A stretch of 5,373 nt of DNA, from the NCBI GenBank assembly GCA_003455945.1, contig DMPQ01000496.1, positions 2,865 through 8,237 of the forward strand, given 5' to 3'. The DNA comes from Planctomycetaceae bacterium. GTDB lineage: Bacteria; Planctomycetota; Planctomycetia; Pirellulales; Pirellulaceae. A program made the translations under genes and the position numbers. The notes beneath the pieces are model-generated. The model saw nothing but the letters and a program-made list of their open reading frames with translations. It made no database searches and had not been told where the DNA came from. Positions 1 to 5,341 of this stretch are shown here, piece after piece (positions within the stretch are counted from its first letter, which is position 1; each line of letters opens with the position of its first letter).

Positions 1-36
1 GTCGTGCGACCGACCACGGTCGCTGCAGAAACGACC

Positions 37-62
37 AAGGACGGCCGCGGAGGGCCGTCCTT
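37..62. terminator. Perfect inverted repeat, candidate terminator downstream of scpB
   Basis: AAGGACGGCC (37-46) and GGCCGTCCTT (53-62) are exact reverse complements around the 6-base loop GCGGAG, giving a 10-bp GC-rich hairpin. It lies about 50 bases past the scpB stop codon in the direction of scpB transcription. It could also stop a plus-strand transcript entering from the left. Neither side has a clean T-run: GTGTTTCG follows on the plus strand and GGTCGTTTC on the minus strand. The fold is therefore certain, but factor-independent termination is an inference. Confidence 0.6.
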
Positions 63-110
63 CGGTGTTTCGTTCGTCGACGAGTCAGCAACCAGGAAGT
101 TCCGAGGGGA

Positions 111-1445
111 TCATTCCCACTCTTCTTCTTCCTCTTCCTCGTCTTCATCCTCGTCTTCGTCGTCCCACTCTTCCTCTTCGGACTCTTCCTCGTCCCACTC
201 TTCCTCGTCTTCGTCTTCCAACTCTTCGTCGTCGTCCGACTCCTCGTCCTCCGACTCTTCACCCTCTTCGTCTTCGACTTCGACCCACTCCTCGTCCTCA
301 TCGTCCGAGTCGTCGTCGTCATCCTCGTCTTCGTCGTCGAATTCCTCGTCGTCCTCGTACTCTTCGTCTTCGAAGTCCTCTTCCTCTTCCTCCTCGTCGT
401 CGTCGTCCTCTTCGTCGTCGTCGAACGCGAAGTCGTCGTCCTCATCCGCCGCGACGATGGCGGGGACCAGTGCGAGGGTCTTCAGCTCGAGTTCTTCGTT
501 AGCGATCGTCGAGCGCTTGGCGGTTACGGTCACGTCTGCGTCCTCCTGCGATGGGATAGCAACTGCATGCGCGTCGGCACTCGCTGAGACCCCCGGCTGT
601 GGGTCAACGCCAACAGGCGATCGACGATCGACCGAGGCGGGCGGCAAGTCATCCAGAGAGTTCAAACCGAAGGCGGTCAGGAACGTTCGAGTCGTCGAAT
701 ACAGAAACGGTCGACCGAGCTCCTCGCTTCGGCCCGAGATGCGTACCAAATTACGATCCATCAATTGTCTCAACAATTCCCCACAACTCACTCCTCGAAT
801 CGCTTCCAGCTCGGCTCGCAACACCGGTTGCCGGTAGGCGACCACGGCGAGCGTTTCGAGCGCGGGGGCGGAGAGTCGAGGGGTGCCGGAATCGTCGTTG
901 GTCCGTCTGAGCCAGCCCGCGAATTGCGGACGGGTCATCATGCGGTATCCCCCCGCGACCTGTTCGATCCTGAACGATCGTTGGACGCGGCGGTAATGGT
1001 CGTTTAATCGCCGAATCAGCGATCTGGCTTCAGTTCCGTCCTGCAATTCGGCAAGCTGGGCCAACCGACGCGAGTTGAGCGGCTCTCTCGCCAGGAAGAG
1101 AATCGCTTCGAGGCGACGGCGCCGGGCGGTTCGGACCTTGCCGGCTTGGGCTTCCGTCCCCTCGCCCGAGTCGACTCGCCAAGCCCAGCGCCATCCGATC
1201 GCCGATCGACTCCGACTCGCGGCGAGTCCGAACCCCGACTCCCTCGGTTGCGAACGCCTCATGCCAGCCTCGCGACTCACGGACCGTTCGGGACCCGATT
1301 CGTCGCCGGATCGCACCCGACGCCTCGTTCCTTGCTCGAGAGTATTTGCGCGACCGTCGATCTTTGGCAAGGCCGCTCCCCCGCGTCGCGACGATCTCTT
1401 CCGCAAGCCGGTTCCCGAGCGGCTCATCACCGAGCCGCCGAGCAC
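111..1445 (-). CDS. scpB: Segregation and condensation protein B (ScpB) with a long acidic C-terminal tail
   Basis: ScpB is the winged-helix partner of the kleisin ScpA in the SMC-ScpAB condensin, which compacts and segregates newly replicated origins on the nucleoid. The family core spans about residues 105-268. It contains RRRRLEAILFLAREPLNSRRL, then ALETLAVVAYRQPVLRAELE with the AYRQP motif and GVSCG, and closes with GRPFLYSTTRTFLTAFGLNSL. About residues 334-444 (positions 114-446) are nearly uninterrupted Asp/Glu with scattered Trp, Tyr, Phe and Ser, whereas typical ScpB is about 180-250 residues with no such tail. The start chosen is GTG at 1445, preceded by GGGGAGGGG with a 5-base gap from the GGAGG core. 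An ATG at 1262 with GAGG five bases upstream (383 residues) is a serious alternative, because residues 1-104 are Arg-rich and show no domain. The identity is firm; the start is not. Confidence 0.87.
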   Translation of the reverse strand: MLGGSVMSRSGTGLRKRSSRRGGAALPKIDGRANTLEQGTRRRVRSGDESGPERSVSREAGMRRSQPRESGFGLAASRSRSAIGWRWAWRVDSGEGTEAQAGKVRTARRRRLEAILFLAREPLNSRRLAQLAELQDGTEARSLIRRLNDHYRRVQRSFRIEQVAGGYRMMTRPQFAGWLRRTNDDSGTPRLSAPALETLAVVAYRQPVLRAELEAIRGVSCGELLRQLMDRNLVRISGRSEELGRPFLYSTTRTFLTAFGLNSLDDLPPASVDRRSPVGVDPQPGVSASADAHAVAIPSQEDADVTVTAKRSTIANEELELKTLALVPAIVAADEDDDFAFDDDEEDDDDEEEEEEDFEDEEYEDDEEFDDEDEDDDDDSDDEDEEWVEVEDEEGEESEDEESDDDEELEDEDEEEWDEEESEEEEWDDEDEDEDEEEEEEEWE

Positions 1446-1448
1446 ATG

Positions 1449-1457
1449 CCCCTCCCC
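1449..1457 (-). promoter_or_regulatory. Strong Shine-Dalgarno for the GTG start of scpB
   Basis: Read on the minus strand this is GGGGAGGGG followed by CAT and then GTG, so the GGAGG core sits five bases before the start codon. It is the best ribosome binding site among the scpB starts and is why the longest form was chosen. In G+C-rich DNA such a purine run can occur by chance. Confidence 0.45.
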
Positions 1458-1494
1458 GCGGCGACTCGCGATCTCCCGCGATTCGTCGAGCGAC

Positions 1495-1500
1495 TACAAT
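1495..1500 (+). promoter_or_regulatory. Possible -10 element (TACAAT)
   Basis: TACAAT matches the sigma-70 -10 consensus at five of six positions in a G+C-rich background and points toward the gene at 1653. The sequence where a -35 should be (about 1472-1477, TCTCCC) is poor, and the resulting leader would be about 145 bases long. This is a weak call. Confidence 0.25.
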
Positions 1501-1639
1501 CGACCGAAACTCGGCGACCGACGGCCGCACCTGGCGTACCGAAAGTTCGTCCGTCCGCTTCGATCCGAGTCTCCGTTCACCGACCGTTCGCCCTCCTGCT
1601 CTCCCCTTTCGCCGACTGCCGGAAACCGGCTTGCCTGAC

Positions 1640-1643
1640 GGAG
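1640..1643 (+). promoter_or_regulatory. Ribosome binding site fixing the start at 1653
   Basis: GGAG lies nine bases upstream of ATG 1653. The reading frame is open from 1146, but this site, and the hydrophobic segment that begins 12 residues after this ATG, make 1653 the natural start. Confidence 0.6.
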
Positions 1644-1652
1644 TCGATCCGC

Positions 1653-2516
1653 ATGGCCGACAACGACACTTCGGTCCGCACCGGACGCCTCGCGCTGATC
1701 GTGGTGGGGTCGTTCGTCGCGCTGCTCGTTCTGGCGATCGTCGGAGGGGTGATCTGGCTGATCGATCGGATCGGGGTCCCGGTCAGCGGGACCGAGTTTC
1801 ATGCGGGGCGTTTCGAGGCGCGACGGTTCCTGTACATGCGCAGCCCGTTCAGCGGCGCTCAGCGTTCCGGACTCGTTCACGAACCGATCTCGTCCGATCT
1901 GCTTCGTTCGATTCGGACGCGAGGCTGGATCCCGAACGATGATCAGACCGATCGCCCCTGGATTCTCGCCCGCCTCGGGCAGGACGAAAGGTCGGTGCAC
2001 GAGCAAGCCGCCGCCTGGCTGCGACTGATCGAGGATCTGAACTTCGACCGTCGCTGGAACGCCTGGATCGATCGACATCCGGTCGCCGGGCGATCCCTGT
2101 TCCCCGCCGTCGTCGAGCTCGCTCGCCTCGATCTCTATGACGAGATTCCCGGGCTGATCGCCCGATTCGACGGTGATCCTCCCGATGATCCTGCGGCGGT
2201 CGTCGATGCCGAGATGACTCGCATCCTGACCGCTGCCGCCGAGCGAGCGACCGACGACGCGACGCGCTCCCGACTGGCCGAACTCGCCGGCACTCCCTTT
2301 TCCGAACGCAACACCTCCCCCCCCCCCTCCGACCCCGATCCGGTCGACGACGCCGGCGTCGATACTTCCGGCGGAAGTGCGTCGGAGTCGACCACCGAAG
2401 CGTCGCGCGATGCGCTGCCCGCGACCGACTCCGAAGCGGTCCCCGGCGGCTCGGAAGAGGAATCGCCCGACGAGGTCGCACCGATGTCCGTGCCGGACGA
2501 TGGTCGCTCGCGCTGA
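1653..2516 (+). CDS. Single-pass membrane protein of unknown function
   Basis: I do not recognise this 287-residue protein. It has a short polar N-terminus, then a clear membrane segment at about residues 13-37 (LALIVVGSFVALLVLAIVGG and on). A folded-looking region at about 38-215 is rich in Trp, Arg and Asp and includes FHAGRFEARRFLYMRSPFSG and WLRLIEDLNFDRRWNAWIDRH. The tail (about 216-287) is disordered and rich in Ser, Pro, Asp and Glu. Positive charges just before the helix together with the acidic tail are compatible with either orientation; an N-in anchor with the bulk outside the cytoplasm is a guess. No lipobox or catalytic motif is visible. A run of 11 C (2317-2327) encodes Ser-Pro-Pro-Pro at the domain-tail junction. 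The stop overlaps the next start as TGATG, so it is probably co-translated with the cysteine desulfurase. Confidence 0.72.
   Translation: MADNDTSVRTGRLALIVVGSFVALLVLAIVGGVIWLIDRIGVPVSGTEFHAGRFEARRFLYMRSPFSGAQRSGLVHEPISSDLLRSIRTRGWIPNDDQTDRPWILARLGQDERSVHEQAAAWLRLIEDLNFDRRWNAWIDRHPVAGRSLFPAVVELARLDLYDEIPGLIARFDGDPPDDPAAVVDAEMTRILTAAAERATDDATRSRLAELAGTPFSERNTSPPPSDPDPVDDAGVDTSGGSASESTTEASRDALPATDSEAVPGGSEEESPDEVAPMSVPDDGRSR
2317..2327 (+). repeat. C11 homopolymer inside the membrane-protein gene
   Basis: Eleven consecutive C residues sit in codons 222-225. The tract separates the folded part from the disordered tail of the encoded protein. Homopolymers of this length are prone to polymerase slippage and to sequencing error. 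The assembled length keeps the frame open to the natural stop at 2516. Confidence 0.9.
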
Positions 2517-3670
2517 TGCTCTACCTGGACCATAACGCCACGACCCCACTCGCTCCGGTCGCTCTCGAAGCGATGACCCGAGTCTGGACCGATGTCGTCG
2601 GTAACCCGTCGAGTCCGCATCGATTCGGGCAGCGAGCCGCAGCGGAACTCCGTTCGCTGAGCGATCGATTCCTGGCGCGAGTCGGCGCGAGAATCGCGAA
2701 CTTCCCCGCGGATCGGCTGGTCCTTACCTCAGGCGGGACCGAAGCGAATCATCTGGCGCTCCATGGTCTCGGGCGAACCGAGCCGGGGTCGCTCGTCGTT
2801 TCGGCGATCGAGCATCCGAGCATCCGTCGAGCGGCGATCGCGGCGGCCGAACGGTTCGGACATCGACTGATCGTCGTCGCCCCCGACCGGCACGGCGTCG
2901 TGCGTCCCGAAGCGGTCGCGGCTCGATTGGACGAGTCGACTCGCCTGGTCAGCATCATGGCGGCCAACAACGAGACGGGTGTGATCCAGCCGATCGCCGA
3001 AATCGGGGCACTGTGCCGAGCGGCGGGGGTCCCTTGCCATACCGACGCGGTTCAGGCGATCGGCAAGATCCCCTTTTCGTTTGCCGAGACCGAGGTCACG
3101 GCGATGACCGTCGCGCCGCACAAGTTTCACGGACCGGTGGGGATCGGAGCCCTGGTCCTTCGGAGCGACGCGTCGCTTCGCCCGTCGATGATCGGCGGTT
3201 TCCAGCAACAGGAGCTCCGCCCCGGCACCGAACCGCTCGCACTGCTCGCCGGAGCGGTCGCCGCTCTCGAGTGGTACCTCGACTCGGCCGAGACGTTTCG
3301 GGAGCGGGTCCGTGCCCTTCGCGACTCGTTCGAGCGAACGTTACTGTCCGAGGGGAGCGATCTGGGGAGCGCGGCGCCGCGGATCATCGGGAGCGAGGTC
3401 GATCGGTTGCCTCAGACCAGTTGCGTCGCGTTTCCGGGGATCGATCGCCAGGCGCTGGTGATGGCGGCCGACATGGCGGGAGTCGCTTGCGGAACCGGCT
3501 CGGCCTGTGCCAGCGGCTCGTCGCGCCCCTCCGAAACGCTCACCGCGATGGGGCTCCCTGAACCCTGGATCGCCGGCGCCGTCCGGTTCGGCTTCGGGGT
3601 TTTTCAGTCCCCCCCGGATGCCCCGCGGGCCGCTCATCTGATCCTCAACGCCGTCAAGCACTTGCGTTGA
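2516..3670 (+). CDS. Cysteine desulfurase, IscS/NifS family (class V aminotransferase fold)
   Basis: This is a complete 384-residue PLP enzyme that removes sulfur from L-cysteine, giving alanine and an enzyme persulfide for Fe-S cluster assembly or tRNA thiolation in the cytoplasm. Visible landmarks, in order, are the N-terminal YLDHNATTP, SGGTEAN (72-78) and His100 in AIEHPS. They continue with NNETG (151-155), Asp177 and Gln180 in HTDAVQ, Schiff-base Lys203 in APHKFHGPVGIGAL, RPGTEP (235-240) and catalytic Cys331 in GTGSACASGSSRPSETLTAMG. The active-site loop is the longer IscS/NifS type, not SufS type, and the length is typical. Arg-Pro-Gly-Thr-Glu-Pro replaces the more usual R-S/A-G-T-x-N, a minor variation. 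The ATG overlaps the preceding stop (TGATG) with no ribosome binding site of its own, so translation is probably coupled to the membrane-protein gene. No iscU, iscR or tRNA-thiolation partner is in view, so the acceptor is unknown. Confidence 0.95.
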   Translation: MLYLDHNATTPLAPVALEAMTRVWTDVVGNPSSPHRFGQRAAAELRSLSDRFLARVGARIANFPADRLVLTSGGTEANHLALHGLGRTEPGSLVVSAIEHPSIRRAAIAAAERFGHRLIVVAPDRHGVVRPEAVAARLDESTRLVSIMAANNETGVIQPIAEIGALCRAAGVPCHTDAVQAIGKIPFSFAETEVTAMTVAPHKFHGPVGIGALVLRSDASLRPSMIGGFQQQELRPGTEPLALLAGAVAALEWYLDSAETFRERVRALRDSFERTLLSEGSDLGSAAPRIIGSEVDRLPQTSCVAFPGIDRQALVMAADMAGVACGTGSACASGSSRPSETLTAMGLPEPWIAGAVRFGFGVFQSPPDAPRAAHLILNAVKHLR

Positions 3671-3929
3671 TCGTTACGCTCCTGGGAACCCCTCGTCCCG
3701 CCTCGCTCGGGGCGTGCAGAACCGATATAATCGCCGGGCTCGGCAGGGAGGGTCGACCGTCCGATCCGCGACCGTTCGCCGGTGGCGCAGCGCGACGGCC
3801 GGAAGCGAGCCGTTCGAGTCAGCGACCGTGCGCCTTCGCAGGCCTCTCTCTTGCCGGTCCCTCGATGACCGACATCGCACCGTGTCGCGGAGCGTAGCCG
3901 ACGCCGTGCCCACCCTCTTCGTGCCGCCG
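3671..3929 (+). other. Leader/promoter region upstream of the DnaA-like gene
   Basis: These 259 bases follow the cysteine desulfurase stop. The reading frame of the DnaA-like gene is open from a GTG at 3714, so up to 72 extra residues are possible. Their translation is Arg/Ser-rich, shows no DnaA domain I, and would begin upstream of a perfect TATAAT. I found no DnaA box, convincing terminator or RNA gene here. The most economical reading is a promoter plus a leader of about 190 bases. Confidence 0.45.
3726..3731 (+). promoter_or_regulatory. Perfect -10 hexamer (TATAAT) upstream of the DnaA-like gene
   Basis: TATAAT is an exact sigma-70 -10 match within very G+C-rich sequence. It lies in the gap before the DnaA-like gene and on its strand. 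The position 17 bases upstream reads TCGCTC, a poor -35, and there is no TG extension. If it is real, transcription begins near 3737, which rules out the GTG at 3714 and favours starts from 3882 onward. Confidence 0.42.
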
Positions 3930-4973
3930 ATGCCCGATCACGCCGGATCCTCGACGAACTCGATCGTCGCAGCGGCCGTCGAATCGCCGTTGATCGAGTT
4001 CGCGCGAAGTGCGCTGCTGCGGCTGGACGCCGAGTTCTCTCCGTATCTGCTGATCGGTTCGTCGTCGTGCGGTCTGACCCGATGGCTCGACGAGATCGTG
4101 CGGGGAGTTCGTCGCGACGATCGTCCGGCAGTCGTGCAGTCGCTCGGAGGCAAGGACTTCGCGCGTGCCGTCGGTCGCGCCACGACGACCGACTCGCTCC
4201 CCGAGTTTCGCGATCGGACCGACCGTTGCGATCTGTTGGTCCTCGACTCGCCGGAACCGCTCTCGGACGAATCGGCTTCGGGACGCGAGCTCGCGGGGCT
4301 GCTCGATCGAGCGGCCGCGGATCGACGGCCGATCGTCGTCGTTCTCCCGCGACTGCCGCTGCCGCAGAACGGCTGGTCGGCTCCCCTCTCGGGTCGGCTG
4401 ATGTCGGGCCTTTCGGTCCCTTTCGTCGCTCCGCCGCGCCGACTGCGCGAATCGATTCTCCGCCATGAACTCGGTCTGCGCATCGACCTGATCGATGCGG
4501 AACGATTGCGATGCTGGCTCGACGAGCCCTGCGGCACGCTCTCCGAATGGGATTCGGCGGTTCGTGGTCTGATCGAAAAGATGGCCGAGTCGGAACCTCT
4601 TCCCCGCTCGCTGATCGAATCGCTCCGGCGATCTTCCGAACCGACCGGCCAGGTCGATCCGGCTCTGGTGATCCGCACGGTGGCGAAGGAAGCGGACGTC
4701 CGAGTCGGGGACCTCAAGGGGACATCGCGTCGTCGCTCGATCGTGCTCGCCCGCTCCGTCGCGATCTGGCTCGTCCGATCGCTGCAGGGAGCGAGTCTGG
4801 AATCGATCGGTCGCCTGGTCGGACATCGGGACCACACGACGGTGCTGCACGCCTGTCGCAAGATCGATCAGCAACGGGGCAAGGATCCGGAGGTCGACGA
4901 GCTGATCCGCAAGGTGTGCGACAGCCTGTCGATCGTTCCGCCGAGTGCGCGAACGACGGAGGGACGGACATGA
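3930..4973 (+). CDS. dnaA: DnaA-like replication initiator with degenerate ATPase motifs and no domain I/II
   Basis: DnaA binds origin boxes and, as an ATP-dependent AAA+ filament, melts DNA and loads helicase. Domain IV (about residues 243-335) is well preserved. It has DPALVIRTVAKEADVRVGDL, basic SRRRS (266-270, Arg267 aligning with E. coli Arg399) and GRLVGHRDHTTVLHACRKI, with Asp301-His302-Thr303 matching the base-reading DHT. The AAA+ domain aligns throughout with near-normal spacing but lacks key residues. Walker A reads GSSSCGLT with Leu49 for Lys, and Walker B reads LLVLDS with Ser107 for the second Asp. Sensor I has Pro for Asp, and sensor II LSEWDSAVRGL has Ser205 for Arg. The arginine-finger position (Arg156, SGRLMSGL) remains. 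At 347 residues it lacks domains I and II. ATG 3930 is the only in-frame ATG before the AAA+ region; GTGs at 3714, 3882, 3906 and 3921 are alternatives and none has a good ribosome site. It precedes dnaN, as dnaA normally does. Confidence 0.85.
   Translation: MPDHAGSSTNSIVAAAVESPLIEFARSALLRLDAEFSPYLLIGSSSCGLTRWLDEIVRGVRRDDRPAVVQSLGGKDFARAVGRATTTDSLPEFRDRTDRCDLLVLDSPEPLSDESASGRELAGLLDRAAADRRPIVVVLPRLPLPQNGWSAPLSGRLMSGLSVPFVAPPRRLRESILRHELGLRIDLIDAERLRCWLDEPCGTLSEWDSAVRGLIEKMAESEPLPRSLIESLRRSSEPTGQVDPALVIRTVAKEADVRVGDLKGTSRRRSIVLARSVAIWLVRSLQGASLESIGRLVGHRDHTTVLHACRKIDQQRGKDPEVDELIRKVCDSLSIVPPSARTTEGRT
4958..4963 (+). promoter_or_regulatory. Shine-Dalgarno-like GGAGGG before ATG 4970
   Basis: GGAGGG lies six bases ahead of an ATG at 4970 that overlaps the stop of the DnaA-like gene (ATGA). 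This is a good translation start in form and is the main argument for the small ORF that follows. It also encodes part of the Glu-Gly-Arg end of the upstream protein. Confidence 0.35.
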
Positions 4974-5329
4974 ACGGACGTCTTCCGGTGGAGAACCTGT
5001 CGGCCGCGCGTCGAAGCTGTCGGTCGTTCGACCGATCGCCGCGAACGGCGCCGAACGACGCGCCGTCGCCGGCCGCCGCACGACGATTCGCCGACGCGCG
5101 GCGCGACGCCGAACCGACCGCTTATCCACGTGTCGGTCCGGACGCGCAACCTTCGATGTCCGAGCCTTTTGCGCTCCGCTTCGAGGCTCGGTTGCCGTCC
5201 GGTCGCCGCCCCCATCCTGCTACTGTCGAATTCGTAAACGAAAAGAAGATAAGGCAAGAGAACCGCATGCCCGATCGGCCGTCGAACGGCGATCGGACCC
5301 GAGTTCTCTCGCGCGAAACCAACCTGTAG
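4970..5329 (+). CDS. Doubtful small ORF between the DnaA-like gene and dnaN (119 aa)
   Basis: I do not recognise the product. In its favour, the start overlaps the upstream stop as ATGA, GGAGGG sits six bases before it, and the stop at 5327-5329 lies 12 bases before the dnaN start, as in a compact operon. Against it, the protein is low-complexity, rich in Arg, Ser, Pro and Ala, and has no membrane segment or motif. After about codon 50 the codon use deteriorates, with ATA, GTA, CCT and ACT codons across an A-rich stretch. A DnaA-box-like sequence also falls inside it. The region is at least as likely to be non-coding origin or regulatory DNA. Confidence 0.25.
   Translation: MNGRLPVENLSAARRSCRSFDRSPRTAPNDAPSPAAARRFADARRDAEPTAYPRVGPDAQPSMSEPFALRFEARLPSGRRPHPATVEFVNEKKIRQENRMPDRPSNGDRTRVLSRETNL
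5020..5035. repeat. Short perfect inverted repeat
   Basis: TCGGTCG and CGACCGA form 7-base arms around TT, just downstream of the DnaA-like gene. It could bind a dimeric protein or form a small hairpin. There is no T-run after it, so it is not a convincing terminator, and short CG-rich palindromes are common in this DNA. Confidence 0.3.
5122..5130 (+). promoter_or_regulatory. Near-consensus DnaA box (TTATCCACG)
   Basis: TTATCCACG matches the high-affinity DnaA box TTATCCACA at eight of nine bases. It is the only such match I found on either strand of the window, and it lies in the dnaA-dnaN gap where a DnaA site is expected. The DnaA-like protein next to it retains the box-reading residues (Arg267 and the DHT motif), so it could bind here for initiation or autoregulation. 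Confidence 0.55.
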
Positions 5330-5332
5330 AGG
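5329..5332 (+). promoter_or_regulatory. Ribosome binding site for dnaN
   Basis: GAGG is placed nine bases before the GTG at 5342 and supports that codon as the start. No clear -10/-35 pair for a separate dnaN promoter was found. TACTGT at 5221-5226 is a weak -10 candidate without a matching -35. Confidence 0.5.
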
Positions 5333-5341
5333 CTCACGCAC

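Larger units (their letters stand above)
1446..1652. other. Divergent intergenic region between scpB and the membrane-protein gene
   Basis: These 207 bases must drive both scpB (leftward) and the membrane-protein/cysteine-desulfurase pair (rightward). The only promoter-like element I see is TACAAT at 1495-1500 on the plus strand, and no good -35 hexamer lies 16-18 bases before it. I saw no clear -10 for scpB on the other strand. If scpB really starts at 1262, the region grows to about 390 bases. I see no RNA gene or notable repeat. Confidence 0.4.
4974..5341. other. dnaA-dnaN intergenic region, candidate origin or regulatory DNA
   Basis: The 368 bases between the DnaA-like gene and dnaN contain three things. 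There is a perfect inverted repeat at 5020-5035, one near-consensus DnaA box at 5122-5130, and one of the few A-rich stretches of the window (about 5227-5262, with AAACGAAAAGAAGATAAGG). Bacterial oriC is often found next to dnaA, commonly between dnaA and dnaN, which makes this a natural candidate. I see only one good box, where origins usually have several, and the A-rich stretch is short. It may be only a dnaN control region. Confidence 0.4.

Noticed and set aside
114..446. Low-complexity tract as a CRISPR or satellite array
   Set aside because: There are no constant-length repeats or spacers. The irregular GAA/GAC/GAG-type codons are explained by the acidic protein tail.
4..837. Plus-strand open frame encoding a poly-serine protein
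   Set aside because: It is the exact complement of the Asp/Glu codons of the ScpB tail. The minus-strand frame continues into a recognisable ScpB domain, while the poly-Ser frame has no other support.
1146..1652. N-terminal extension of the membrane-protein frame by 169 residues
   Set aside because: The segment is antisense to the start of scpB and low-complexity. ATG 1653 has a GGAG site and is followed at once by a proper N-terminal membrane helix.
1494..2549. Long minus-strand open frames across the membrane protein, cysteine desulfurase and DnaA-like genes
   Set aside because: Their products are Arg/Gly-rich without motifs and lie opposite well-supported genes, as expected in G+C-rich DNA.
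3697..3711. Possible terminator after the cysteine desulfurase (CCCG...CGGG)
   Set aside because: The stem is only four pairs with no T-run, so it is too weak to call.
5127..5132. CACGTG core as a possible parS site
   Set aside because: Only the six-base core matches; the flanks do not fit TGTTTCACGTGAAACA. The same holds for the CACGTG at 5339-5344, which contains the dnaN start codon.
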